The notes beneath the pieces are model-generated. The model was given only the letters and a program-made list of their open reading frames with translations, was not told where the DNA came from and did not search any database. From Clostridia bacterium (GTDB lineage: Bacteria > Bacillota_A > Clostridia > Oscillospirales > CAG-272), in NCBI GenBank assembly GCA_017462145.1, contig JAFTRT010000087.1:1-6902 (forward strand): a stretch of 6,902 nucleotides of DNA, given 5' to 3'. Shown in pieces: positions 1 through 4,922 of this stretch (its first letter is position 1; each line of letters begins with the position of its first letter). The position numbers and the translations under genes were made by a program.

Positions 1-146
1 TAACCGCAAGCCTTGCAAACACGATGGTTCAGCACGTACTCGCCGCACTTGGGGCACTTATTCATGCCGGGGAGAGTCAGCTTCCAAACGTTGGAGCGTC
101 TCTTATCTCTGCGAGCCTTGGATACTTTTCTCTTTGGTACTGCCAT
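1..146 (-). CDS. rpmF: 50S ribosomal protein L32 (partial, C-terminus cut by window edge)
   Basis: Structural protein of the large ribosomal subunit. The 48 complete codons begin [18 protein letters not shown], the typical L32 N-terminus. They continue through W21KLTLPG and then a zinc-ribbon pattern, C31PKC34 and C44KAC47 followed by Gly, so this is the zinc-binding, four-cysteine form. The last two bases in the window (TA on the coding strand) start the next codon, probably the Tyr of the usual CGYY motif, so only a short tail is missing. The start at 146 has a near-perfect ribosome binding site, AAGGAGGT, at 160-153. It lies 48 nt after the DUF177 gene with no terminator between them, so the two are probably one transcript. 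The pairing is conserved in bacteria, often followed by plsX, which would lie beyond the left edge. Confidence 0.97.
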   Translation of the reverse strand, partial: MAVPKRKVSKARRDKRRSNVWKLTLPGMNKCPKCGEYVLNHRVCKACG

Positions 147-194
147 AATTACACCTCCTTGAAGCGTGTAAAACACAACTTTCATTTATATAAA

Positions 195-719
195 TTATTG
201 TTTTTCGTCCTCGTCTTTGTCAAAGAACTTGGCCAACACCGCCAAACGGGGGTCGATCTCCTTTTGGGAGCAACCGCAATCTCCGTCTCGCTTGGGCTTT
301 CCGCAGATGGGGCACAGTCCGGGACAATCCTCCGAGCAGAGCAGGCGAGTGGGAAAAGCCAAAAACAGCTCCTCTGTCAACGCCTCGTCCACGTCCAGCT
401 CGTGACCGTTGAGGATGACGTATTCGTCCGAATCCTCCTCGGCAGAGGGATCGCTCAACATTTCCTCCGTGGCAACGGTGCGGTTGAAGTCAAGAGAGAA
501 AACTCCGTCCACCGGAGCAAGACATCTGGCACATTCTCCATGGTAGTTGAGCGCCGCTTTCAGGGAAAGGCGCATATAGCCCGCATTGTCGGTGAGAATA
601 CCGCTGACCCGTGCATCGTCGTCGAAACGAACGCCGTCGGTCTCCAAGGGTGAGAGCAGGTAGTCGATCTCCATTTGTTTCACTTCTCCGCGGAGAAGCG
701 GCGAAATATCTACGACCAT
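195..719 (-). CDS. yceD: DUF177 / YceD (YlbN-like) family protein
   Basis: A 174-residue acidic protein of the DUF177/YceD family (YlbN in Bacillus). The family sits directly upstream of rpmF in many bacteria; a role in rRNA or ribosome metabolism has been proposed, but its biochemistry is not settled. Visible marks are the CxxC pair C63-A-R-C66 in the GECARCL motif, a second cluster C128-x3-C132-x3-C136-x2-C139, a further C148-G-C150, and the C-terminal DPRLAVLAKF motif (about 156-165). The acidic stretch at 85-100 is also typical. I chose the ATG at 719 because AAGGAGGA (731-724) lies 5 nt upstream and the protein then starts MVVDISPLL, as expected. The longer in-frame start at 785 lies at or before the predicted transcription start and would add an unrelated basic leader. 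Probably co-transcribed with rpmF. Confidence 0.93.
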   Translation of the reverse strand: MVVDISPLLRGEVKQMEIDYLLSPLETDGVRFDDDARVSGILTDNAGYMRLSLKAALNYHGECARCLAPVDGVFSLDFNRTVATEEMLSDPSAEEDSDEYVILNGHELDVDEALTEELFLAFPTRLLCSEDCPGLCPICGKPKRDGDCGCSQKEIDPRLAVLAKFFDKDEDEKQ

Positions 720-790
720 CCATTCCTCCTTGCGGATTTTCCCGTGCTTTCGGCACGTGAAATTCCTTGACATAAAATGCGACAATACAT

Positions 791-819
791 ATTATAATCC
801 ATTTTCTTTCCCTTGTCAA
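791..819 (-). promoter_or_regulatory. Sigma-A promoter of yceD-rpmF
   Basis: On the minus strand, TTGACA (819-814) and TATAAT (796-791) are separated by exactly 17 nt, a full consensus housekeeping promoter. Transcription would start near 784 and leave a leader of about 65 nt before the ATG at 719. It lies less than 50 nt beyond the stop of the membrane-protein gene, and I see no terminator hairpin between them, so some read-through from upstream is possible. Confidence 0.9.
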
Positions 820-866
820 GAGTTTTTTGAAATATTCTTTTGATTTTTGGGAAGAAGAGGAAATTT

Positions 867-2351
867 TCAACCGTTGAGACTTTTTTCGTCCACCGAAGAG
901 GCCGAAACCATCTGTTCGGTATCCGAAACGACGAGAAAAACCGTGTAAAGAATCTGAAAATTGAGATAGAAAAAGAAATTATCCAGCAGTGAGAGCGCCA
1001 AAAGAGCCGCGGGCACAGCCAACAGCAGGGCATGGTTGGCTGACCGATGCCTCCAAGCCTGTTTGCCCATCTCCCACAAGTGGAAGAGGAAGGCCCCCAA
1101 GCCCACTATGCCAAAGGCGGCACCCCATTGAACAAAGATGTTATGGTACATACTGCTGTATAGGTGATCCATCTGCCGTACCTGCTCGTAAGCACCGTCC
1201 CACAGACCAACACCAAAAATGGGTCGTGCGAGAAAATCAGCCAATCCGTTTTTCCATAGCTCCATTCTGCTGTTGTCCATCAGACTGTTGAGCCGAAGAA
1301 CCTCACGGGCCTTGATCCAAAGCTGATCCAGCGGATAGACAACGGTATGAACCACAGGAAGAGCCGCCAACACCAACAGAAGGAGAACGATTGCCGTCAC
1401 ACGGTTTTGCTTTTTGTTGCGGCCGCCCGTACAGCAGAGAACCAGCCCTCCCATCAACAGAAAAGCTCCCACTGCCATGGCCGAACGGGAATGGAACAGT
1501 GCCGCCCCCACAAAAACGCAAGCGCTGAGGACGGAAAGCCACGGAAAACGCTTGTTGCGTGCCAAATAGAGTGCGGCGGGGATGCCCAACACCATAACGG
1601 CTCCGATCAAGGTGGAAATGCCCCATGGGAGCTGAAACATATCCCGACGGAAGAGCCATTGTCCGGCTTCGTTTCGGATGAACAACAGCCCTACACGCCA
1701 CGCACGGAAAAATTGCACGGCAAACTGTGCCACCGCCGTCCAAGACAGGCAGACCAACACAAAACAGGCATAGGGCGCAACCTCACGGGAACGCTCCAAG
1801 ATCGCCGCTGTCAGCGTATAAAAAAGGGTAAGCCCCATGGCCAAAAAGGCACCGTAAAGCAGATTCATGGGGTGGTAGGTAGCGGAAAACAGACCGCCCA
1901 AGAGAAAAGCGGCGTCCATGGCCAGAATGCCAATGGTCAGCGGCCGCCGACGGGTCAAAGCAGAGCGGAGCGTGCCGTCCAGCAGAAGGCGCAGCAGAAA
2001 GGCGGCAATCATCACACCGCCGCTGATGCAGATGTGCCATAGCCCGTCCGGATCGAAGGTGTCGTACACGTTGCCCGTCGTTTCGTTGTAAATGGGCTTG
2101 CGATCCTGCCCCAAGCCGTAATAGATCAGAAGCATGGGGGTCAGAAAGACCTTGAGATCGTCACAAAACAGAGCGGCAAAGACCACCGTGGCGCAAAGCA
2201 GCCAAAAGATGGGAACGTAGATTTCCTTGCCAAACATACCGGAGATCACGCAGGCGACGGCAAAGAAAATGGGATAGGCAACGGTTTTCTGCCCCTCGGC
2301 CAACCAACGGACGAGGGGATGTTGCTTCGAGGAGCATAACAGCTTTTTCAT
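867..2351 (-). CDS. O-antigen ligase / Wzy-like polymerase family membrane protein
   Basis: A 494-residue integral membrane protein of the O-antigen ligase/polymerase (Wzy_C) type. It probably joins or exports surface polysaccharide repeat units on the outer face of the membrane. About a dozen hydrophobic segments are visible, for example near residues 24-40, 46-62, 105-124, 137-156, 163-185, 191-214, 243-264, 270-287, 290-308, 317-339, 402-425, 440-457 and 459-476. The family signature is HSRSAM at 287-292, then a large extracellular loop with R362MELWKNGL, the PIFGVGLWDG motif (377-386) and H403-N404, followed by G-AAFGIVGLG. These match the conserved Arg, GVG and His positions of Wzy_C proteins. 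Gram-positives use such proteins for capsule or teichoic-type glycans. No glycan genes are adjacent, so the substrate cannot be read. The start at 2351 is the only in-frame choice near the promoter, although its ribosome binding site is far away (see the leader entry). Confidence 0.85.
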   Translation of the reverse strand: MKKLLCSSKQHPLVRWLAEGQKTVAYPIFFAVACVISGMFGKEIYVPIFWLLCATVVFAALFCDDLKVFLTPMLLIYYGLGQDRKPIYNETTGNVYDTFDPDGLWHICISGGVMIAAFLLRLLLDGTLRSALTRRRPLTIGILAMDAAFLLGGLFSATYHPMNLLYGAFLAMGLTLFYTLTAAILERSREVAPYACFVLVCLSWTAVAQFAVQFFRAWRVGLLFIRNEAGQWLFRRDMFQLPWGISTLIGAVMVLGIPAALYLARNKRFPWLSVLSACVFVGAALFHSRSAMAVGAFLLMGGLVLCCTGGRNKKQNRVTAIVLLLLVLAALPVVHTVVYPLDQLWIKAREVLRLNSLMDNSRMELWKNGLADFLARPIFGVGLWDGAYEQVRQMDHLYSSMYHNIFVQWGAAFGIVGLGAFLFHLWEMGKQAWRHRSANHALLLAVPAALLALSLLDNFFFYLNFQILYTVFLVVSDTEQMVSASSVDEKSLNG

Positions 2352-2409
2352 CTTGTAAACACGAAGGCGAGGCCTTCTCCTTTGTCGTGGTCGGGAGCGG
2401 TGAAGCTCC
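2352..2409 (-). promoter_or_regulatory. Structured leader of the O-antigen-ligase-like gene (two hairpins around the SD)
   Basis: The predicted leader carries two stem-loops. The first is GGAGC/GCTCC (arms 2409-2405 and 2398-2394, 6-nt loop). The second is GAAGGC/GCCTTC (arms 2377-2372 and 2368-2363, loop CTC). The only good Shine-Dalgarno sequence, AAGGAG (2382-2377), is 25 nt from the ATG in linear distance, far beyond the usual 5-9 nt. The second hairpin sits between the two; folding it would bring the SD within about 11 unpaired nt of the start. That it is functional is inference. Confidence 0.45.
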
Positions 2410-2416
2410 TGTTCTC

Positions 2417-2445
2417 ATTATAGCATGAAGCAGAGCAAAAAACAA
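2417..2445 (-). promoter_or_regulatory. Promoter of the O-antigen-ligase-like gene
   Basis: On the minus strand, TATAAT (2422-2417) is preceded by TGC, giving an extended -10 element. A weak -35, TTGTTT (2445-2440), lies 17 nt upstream. Transcription would start near 2410. The A/T tract immediately upstream could help RNA polymerase binding. Confidence 0.65.
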
Positions 2446-2480
2446 GGAAAAAATTTTTTTGATTTTTTTTGAAAAAAGTA
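2446..2480. promoter_or_regulatory. A/T tract shared by two divergent promoters (UP-element-like)
   Basis: A run made almost entirely of A- and T-tracts lies exactly between the -35 boxes of the minus-strand membrane-protein promoter and the plus-strand tRNA promoter. Both promoters would have A/T-rich DNA at about -40 to -60, where UP elements contact the RNA polymerase alpha subunit. Strong UP elements are common at stable-RNA promoters. Function is inferred from position and composition only. Confidence 0.45.
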
Positions 2481-2509
2481 TTGCATTTTGAAAAAAACTG
2501 TGATATAAT
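2481..2509 (+). promoter_or_regulatory. Promoter of tRNA-Glu
   Basis: TTGCAT (2481-2486) and TATAAT (2504-2509) are separated by 17 nt, with TGA directly before the -10 (extended -10). Transcription would start near 2516, about 12 nt before the mature tRNA 5' end. Confidence 0.8.
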
Positions 2510-2527
2510 AACAAAGCTGTGAAGCAC

Positions 2528-2602
2528 GGCCCGTTGGTCAAGCGGCTAAGACGCTAGCCTCTCACGCTGGAAACATGGGTTCGATTCCCGTACGGGTCAC
2601 CA
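2528..2602 (+). tRNA. tRNA-Glu (anticodon CTC), CCA encoded
   Basis: A full cloverleaf can be drawn. The acceptor stem GGCCCGT pairs with ACGGGTC (one G-U), with discriminator A and encoded CCA at 2600-2602. The D stem is GTC/GAC. The anticodon stem CTAGC/GCTGG closes the loop CTCTCAC, whose anticodon CTC (2561-2563) reads GAG. There is a four-base variable region, and the T stem ATGGG/CCCGT encloses TTCGATT. Length is 75 nt. It stands alone with its own promoter and terminator, not in a tRNA array. The CTC isoacceptor is accessory to the TTC form, which can read both Glu codons by wobble. Confidence 0.97.
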
Positions 2603-2644
2603 AAAAAAGAACGGTATCACGAAAGTGATGCCGTTCTTTTTTTT
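2603..2644 (+). terminator. Intrinsic terminator of tRNA-Glu
   Basis: A stem of 12 mixed base pairs (2609-2620 with 2625-2636, one T-G wobble) closes on a GAAA tetraloop (2621-2624). Six A-T pairs at the base extend into a run of eight T residues (2637-2644). It starts directly after the CCA end. The A-run on the other side means it could also terminate minus-strand transcripts. Confidence 0.93.
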
Positions 2645-2648
2645 GGTA

Positions 2649-2669
2649 ACCTGTCCCGCAAACGACACG
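2649..2669 (+). repeat. 21-nt direct repeat, copy A (after tRNA terminator)
   Basis: Starts ACCTGTCCCGCAAACG and matches 2856-2876 at 20 of 21 positions. Each copy follows the T-tract of a terminator-like hairpin, and each hairpin is preceded by the 11-mer GATTCCCGTAC (2583-2593 in the tRNA T arm; 2810-2820 in the second copy). The repeat thus looks like part of a duplicated tRNA-tail module rather than chance. Confidence 0.7.
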
Positions 2670-2733
2670 GGACGGGGAGAACCGGTGCACCGCATCTGCC
2701 GACAGCATCCCCAACCCCCGTCCATGGGGTCGA

Positions 2734-2784
2734 GAACTTGACGAAAGCCGACGGGAGCTTGCTCACATGAGGCTCGGCAAGTTC
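2734..2784 (+). other. Imperfect stem-loop in the gene-free stretch
   Basis: GAACTT (2734-2739) pairs with AAGTTC (2779-2784), and after a 7-nt bulge GCCGA (2747-2751) pairs with TCGGC (2774-2778). The G/C-rich stretch 2645-2824 around it has no credible gene: the minus-strand frame through it runs across terminators and repeats and resembles no family I know. Whether it is transcribed cannot be seen. Confidence 0.3.
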
Positions 2785-2824
2785 CGCCGCCGAAGCGAAG
2801 CGGAGGGCGGATTCCCGTACCAAA

Positions 2825-2851
2825 ACAGGACAACATCCTGTGCTCTTTTTT
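2825..2851 (+). terminator. Short terminator-like hairpin (second module copy)
   Basis: ACAGGA (2825-2830) pairs with TCCTGT (2836-2841) around a CAACA loop. After GCTC comes a run of six T. It occupies the same place relative to the 21-nt repeat as the tRNA terminator does in copy A. It is weaker because of the 4-nt gap before the T-run. Confidence 0.45.
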
Positions 2852-2855
2852 AGCG

Positions 2856-2876
2856 ACCTGTCCCGCAAACGGCACG
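2856..2876 (+). repeat. 21-nt direct repeat, copy B
   Basis: Second copy of the repeat at 2649-2669, with a single difference at its 17th base (A to G). It lies 207 nt downstream, between two terminator-like hairpins. Confidence 0.7.
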
Positions 2877-2882
2877 AACGGG

Positions 2883-2923
2883 AATAAATATCCCCCCGGA
2901 CAACGGGGGGATATTTATTTTTT
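2883..2923 (+). terminator. Strong intrinsic-terminator hairpin with no gene upstream
   Basis: A perfect 15-bp stem (arms 2883-2897 and 2905-2919) has six C-G pairs near a GGACAAC loop and A-T pairs at the base, which run into a T-tract ending at 2923. The form is that of a plus-strand terminator. No plus-strand gene lies between it and the already terminated tRNA, so it is orphaned unless an unrecognised transcript starts in 2645-2880. Confidence 0.7.
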
Positions 2924-2981
2924 GCCAATTCGGGAAAAAAGCCGCCCATGCCGACCCCGACCGCTTCCTTGCCCCGGCTTG

Positions 2982-3254
2982 TGTCATCCTGAGCGGAAAC
3001 GGAGCAAAGCGGAGTTGGAGTCGAACATTTGCGGGTCGAGCGGAAGTAAGCAATGCAAATGTACAAGACCATGTCTTGAGGGATCTACAATGAGGTTTTG
3101 CTGTCTTTCTTTACACAATATTACATTTACAAAAGAAGGACAACCAAATCCCATCGGAGATCCCTTCGGAACACGATGTGTTCCTCGGTTTTGTATCGGC
3201 TCGCTTCGCTCCCTCAACAAAACTTCGACTCGCTTACGCTCGCTCAGGATGACA
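2982..3254. repeat. About 270-bp nested inverted repeat (MITE-like or long-hairpin intergenic element)
   Basis: The outer arms are TGTCATCCTGAGCG (2982-2995) and its exact complement at 3241-3254. Inside them are further paired arms with nearly the same centre (about 3118-3124): GAGTCGAA (3018-3025) with TTCGACTC (3224-3231), AGGGATCT (3079-3086) with AGATCCCT (3158-3165), and TGTCTTTCTTT (3102-3112) with AAAGAAGGACA (3132-3142, one mismatch). Small local hairpins lie on the arms, for example CAAGAC/GTCTTG near 3064-3078 and GGAACAC/GTGTTCC near 3168-3184. The end sequence resembles a GTCATCCTGAGCG-type intergenic repeat I recall from many bacterial genomes. No coding sequence inside is credible. 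Confidence 0.75.
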
Positions 3255-3290
3255 AACGGACAGGAAAAACGCAAAAATCGTTTGTTTGGT

Positions 3291-3345
3291 ACACCTCATC
3301 CACCACTGCCGTGGTCCCCCTTCCCCCACTGGGGAAGGCTTGGGT
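3291..3345. repeat. Short structured intergenic repeat
   Basis: Two adjacent hairpins: CCAC/GTGG with a TGCC loop (3303-3314) and CCTTCCCC/GGGGAAGG with a CACT loop (3319-3338). They are flanked by CACCTCATCC on the left and GGGTGAAG on the right. It resembles a CCTCATCC...CCTTCCCC-type repeat that I recall as frequent between genes in gut Clostridia. That resemblance is from memory, with no search made. No T-run follows on either strand. Confidence 0.5.
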
Positions 3346-3400
3346 GAAGTGCGAATACTCACAACAGAGTGTGAAAGAAACAAACTTTCTCCTTGTTTCC

Positions 3401-3621
3401 CAATAAAAAAGAAACCCGATCGGTTAGTACAGCCCATCTTCGATGAGCTGTGCAGTGTCCGACGGGTTTCGCCCTTAAAAAGAGCGTAGCAACTTTTTTG
3501 CTACACAAAGCGTAGAGCGCAATTCCTATTTTTGTGAAGTTCTTTGGAGGTTTGGAACCTTTATTAAAAGAAAGGTTCCAAGAAAAACCGCATCCCCAAA
3601 AACGCATCCTCGCATCCTCAA
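3401..3621 (+). repeat. Composite repeat R1 (hairpin module H plus module X)
   Basis: Module H (3411-3470) is a 60-nt hairpin that recurs inverted at 4608-4667 with 58 of 60 bases identical. Module X (3505-3621) begins ACAAAGCGTAG, which recurs directly at 4783. It contains GAAGTTCTTTG and a stem TTGGAACCTTT/AAAGGTTCCAA (3552-3562 with 3571-3581), then GCATCCCC and GCATCCTC motifs up to the HAD stop codon. Between H and X lies a small hairpin GTAGCAA/TTGCTAC (about 3486-3504). No credible protein is encoded. Together with R2 it brackets the HAD gene in inverted orientation. Confidence 0.75.
3402..3470 (-). terminator. Module H of R1: terminator-like hairpin downstream of the HAD gene
   Basis: On the minus strand GAAACCCG (3470-3463) pairs with CGGGTTTC (3418-3411). 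Inner TCGG/CCGA and a GCACAGC...-type stem close on a GAA loop, and the structure is followed by six T (3410-3405). This fits a rho-independent terminator for the HAD transcript, about 150 nt after its stop. The inner stem has a C-A mismatch and a wobble that copy H2 lacks. Confidence 0.55.
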
Positions 3622-4340
3622 ATGCATCCCTCTGAAAGTGCCGTTACGTACTCCATAAGCTGTGCAAAGCTGCCGTTGGGATAAATGCTGATGTCGATAC
3701 CCTTTTGATTGATGAGACAATCGGTCAGCAAAAAGACCTTCATGCCAAGCTCGGAGGCCACCATGTCCTCTCCCACGTCGTTGCCAACCATCAGGCAGTC
3801 CTCTGCGGAAAGCCCTGTGGTCTTTAAGATCTCTCGATAGTACGAAAGATTCGGCTTGCAAGAATGGGAATTTTCGTACGTCGTGTAAAGCTCAAAATCC
3901 TCGGAAGAAAGTCCTGCCCAAGCCATTCGCCGCCGTGTGGCTGCGGCAGGAAAAATGGGATTGGTAGCCAAAATGGTGCGCAGACCCATTTCCCGAATGG
4001 CTCTGACGGCCTTTGCCGCCTCGGGATGATAACCGCAGGCTTGCTGTGCTCCGTCAAATTTTTCAAGGTAAAATTCATCCAGATAGGCCTTATGCTCTAA
4101 GGATTTCTCCCCGTTTTGCAGGGCAAAGACCTGCCAAAAGGCCTCCTCGTTGGTTTTCGTACCGTCATTTTTGACCATGGCCGCCGTTCCTGCCCAAATG
4201 GAAGATACCACGGCCTCCGGTTGGTAACCGAGAGGTGCCAAATGGCGGGCCAAAAGCCCAAAATATGCCTTAACAAAGGCGTCCTGCTCCATGGGAAGCA
4301 GCGTCCCGTCCAGATCGAATAAAACCGCTTGGATGCTCAT
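3618..4340 (-). CDS. HAD superfamily hydrolase (Cof/phosphoglycolate-phosphatase-like)
   Basis: A 240-residue cytoplasmic Mg-dependent hydrolase of the haloacid dehalogenase superfamily, most likely a small-molecule phosphatase. Motif I is F8-D9-L-D11-G-T-L, with the Asp9 nucleophile and Asp11 acid/base. Motif II is L-A-T126-N. Motif III is Lys162 in SCKPN. Motif IV is G186-N-D188-V-G-E-D192. All catalytic residues are present. The helical segment at about 18-100 between motifs I and II fits a C1-type cap. The exact substrate cannot be read. The ATG at 4340 is preceded by AAGGAG with 7 nt spacing and opens directly into motif I; the longer in-frame extension upstream is repeat and promoter DNA. 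The gene is a single-gene unit with its own promoter, enclosed by inverted repeats R1 and R2. The stop codon (3620-3618) lies inside the end of R1. Confidence 0.92.
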   Translation of the reverse strand: MSIQAVLFDLDGTLLPMEQDAFVKAYFGLLARHLAPLGYQPEAVVSSIWAGTAAMVKNDGTKTNEEAFWQVFALQNGEKSLEHKAYLDEFYLEKFDGAQQACGYHPEAAKAVRAIREMGLRTILATNPIFPAAATRRRMAWAGLSSEDFELYTTYENSHSCKPNLSYYREILKTTGLSAEDCLMVGNDVGEDMVASELGMKVFLLTDCLINQKGIDISIYPNGSFAQLMEYVTALSEGCI

Positions 4341-4410
4341 GTTCTTTCTCCTTTTTGTCCGTGAAAACAAGCACGTGCCTTGCCGTGCCTCACGATGCTT
4401 TCTCCCCAAT

Positions 4411-4439
4411 AGTATATCATACTTTTGTTGCGTCGTCAA
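4411..4439 (-). promoter_or_regulatory. Promoter of the HAD hydrolase gene
   Basis: TTGACG (4439-4434) and TATACT (4416-4411) on the minus strand are separated by 17 nt, with TGA before the -10 (extended -10). Transcription would start near 4404, leaving a leader of about 64 nt. The -35 box begins where repeat R2 ends. Confidence 0.82.
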
Positions 4440-4676
4440 CATCGGTTTTGAGGGGATGCGAGGACGCAATTGGGGAGGCGGTTGGGGAGGCGATTTTTGA
4501 GGGCATTTCTTGAAAGAAAGGCCCTCAAACTCCCAAAGAACTGCACAAAAAAGAGTTTTGCTTTCGATCCATTGATTTGCAAAACCGCTTCGCTTTCTTC
4601 TAAAGGAGAAACCCGTCGGACACTGCACAGCCCATCGAAGATGGGCTGTGCTAACCGATCGGGTTTCTTTTTGTTG
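4440..4676 (-). repeat. Composite repeat R2 (inverted relative of R1)
   Basis: Read on the minus strand it has the same order as R1: module H2 (4667-4608), a variable spacer with hairpin GTTTTGC/GCAAAAC, then GTTCTTTGGGAG, a stem TTTGAGGGC/GCCCTCAAA (arms 4529-4521 and 4504-4496, with inner TTTCTT/AAGAAA), and a tail of CGCCTCCCC, GCGTCCTC and GCATCCCC motifs. The stem sequence differs from R1 but stays fully paired. It ends next to the HAD promoter -35. No gene is credible here. Confidence 0.75.
4608..4673 (+). terminator. Module H of R2: terminator-like hairpin on the plus strand
   Basis: GAAACCCG (4608-4615) pairs with CGGGTTTC (4660-4667). Inner TCGG/CCGA (4616-4619 with 4655-4658) and a perfect 12-bp stem GCACAGCCCATC/GATGGGCTGTGC close on GAA. 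TTTTTGTT follows. No plus-strand gene lies upstream, so if it terminates anything it would be antisense transcription from the HAD side. Confidence 0.5.
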
Positions 4677-4782
4677 GAAAACAAAACCAAAGCCTTTTTG
4701 TGCAGCGTTCTATTGAACATGATCAATTTATGTGTCATCATACTTGCTTCGCAAGAGGAGCGAGCGCAGCGACCTTTGCCAT

Positions 4783-4922
4783 ACAAAGCGTAGGGCGCAA
4801 TTCCTATTTGTGGGAAGTTCTTTGAAAGTTTGGAAACGCAATGTTTGCGTAGCAAACTTGCCCCGAAGCGAAGCGGAGGATGTCTTCCAAGAACGTTTCC
4901 AAGACAAACCGCATCCCCGCAT
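4783..4922 (+). repeat. Composite repeat R3 (module X only, direct orientation)
   Basis: Matches module X of R1: ACAAAGCGTAGGGCGCAATT, then a near-identical run through GAAGTTCTTTG to the stem TTGGAAACG/CGTTTCCAA (4830-4838 with 4894-4902), and the tail AAACCGCATCCCCGCAT. About 45 nt more loop is present, including GTTTGC/GCAAAC and CGAAGCGAAGCGGAGG, a 16-mer also found at 2791-2806. Module H is missing. The repeat ends at the stop codon of the AraC-type gene. The stretch 4677-4782 between R2 and R3 shows nothing recognisable. Confidence 0.7.

Noticed and set aside
24..653. 209-residue plus-strand open frame across rpmF and the DUF177 gene
   Set aside because: It runs antisense through two well-identified genes and their intergenic gap and resembles no family.
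1347..2042. 231-residue plus-strand open frame rich in Gln, His and Arg
   Set aside because: Antisense shadow of the polytopic membrane protein; the complement of hydrophobic codons gives this composition. No RBS or promoter.
2807..2824. Second tRNA gene ending at the duplicated T-arm sequence
   Set aside because: Only an imperfect T-arm is present. No acceptor, D or anticodon arm can be paired upstream.
2597..3437. Several 65-150 residue open frames on both strands in the gap after the tRNA
   Set aside because: They read through terminators, repeats and palindromes, overlap each other in many frames and lack RBS. They look like translated repeats.
2649..3621. CRISPR array in the repeat-rich gap
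   Set aside because: The repeats are few, of different kinds and irregularly spaced, with no regular spacers and no cas genes.
4341..4628. N-terminal extension of the HAD protein by 96 residues
   Set aside because: The extension would be encoded by the promoter and repeat R2. The ATG at 4340 has a good RBS and places the catalytic motif at the usual position.
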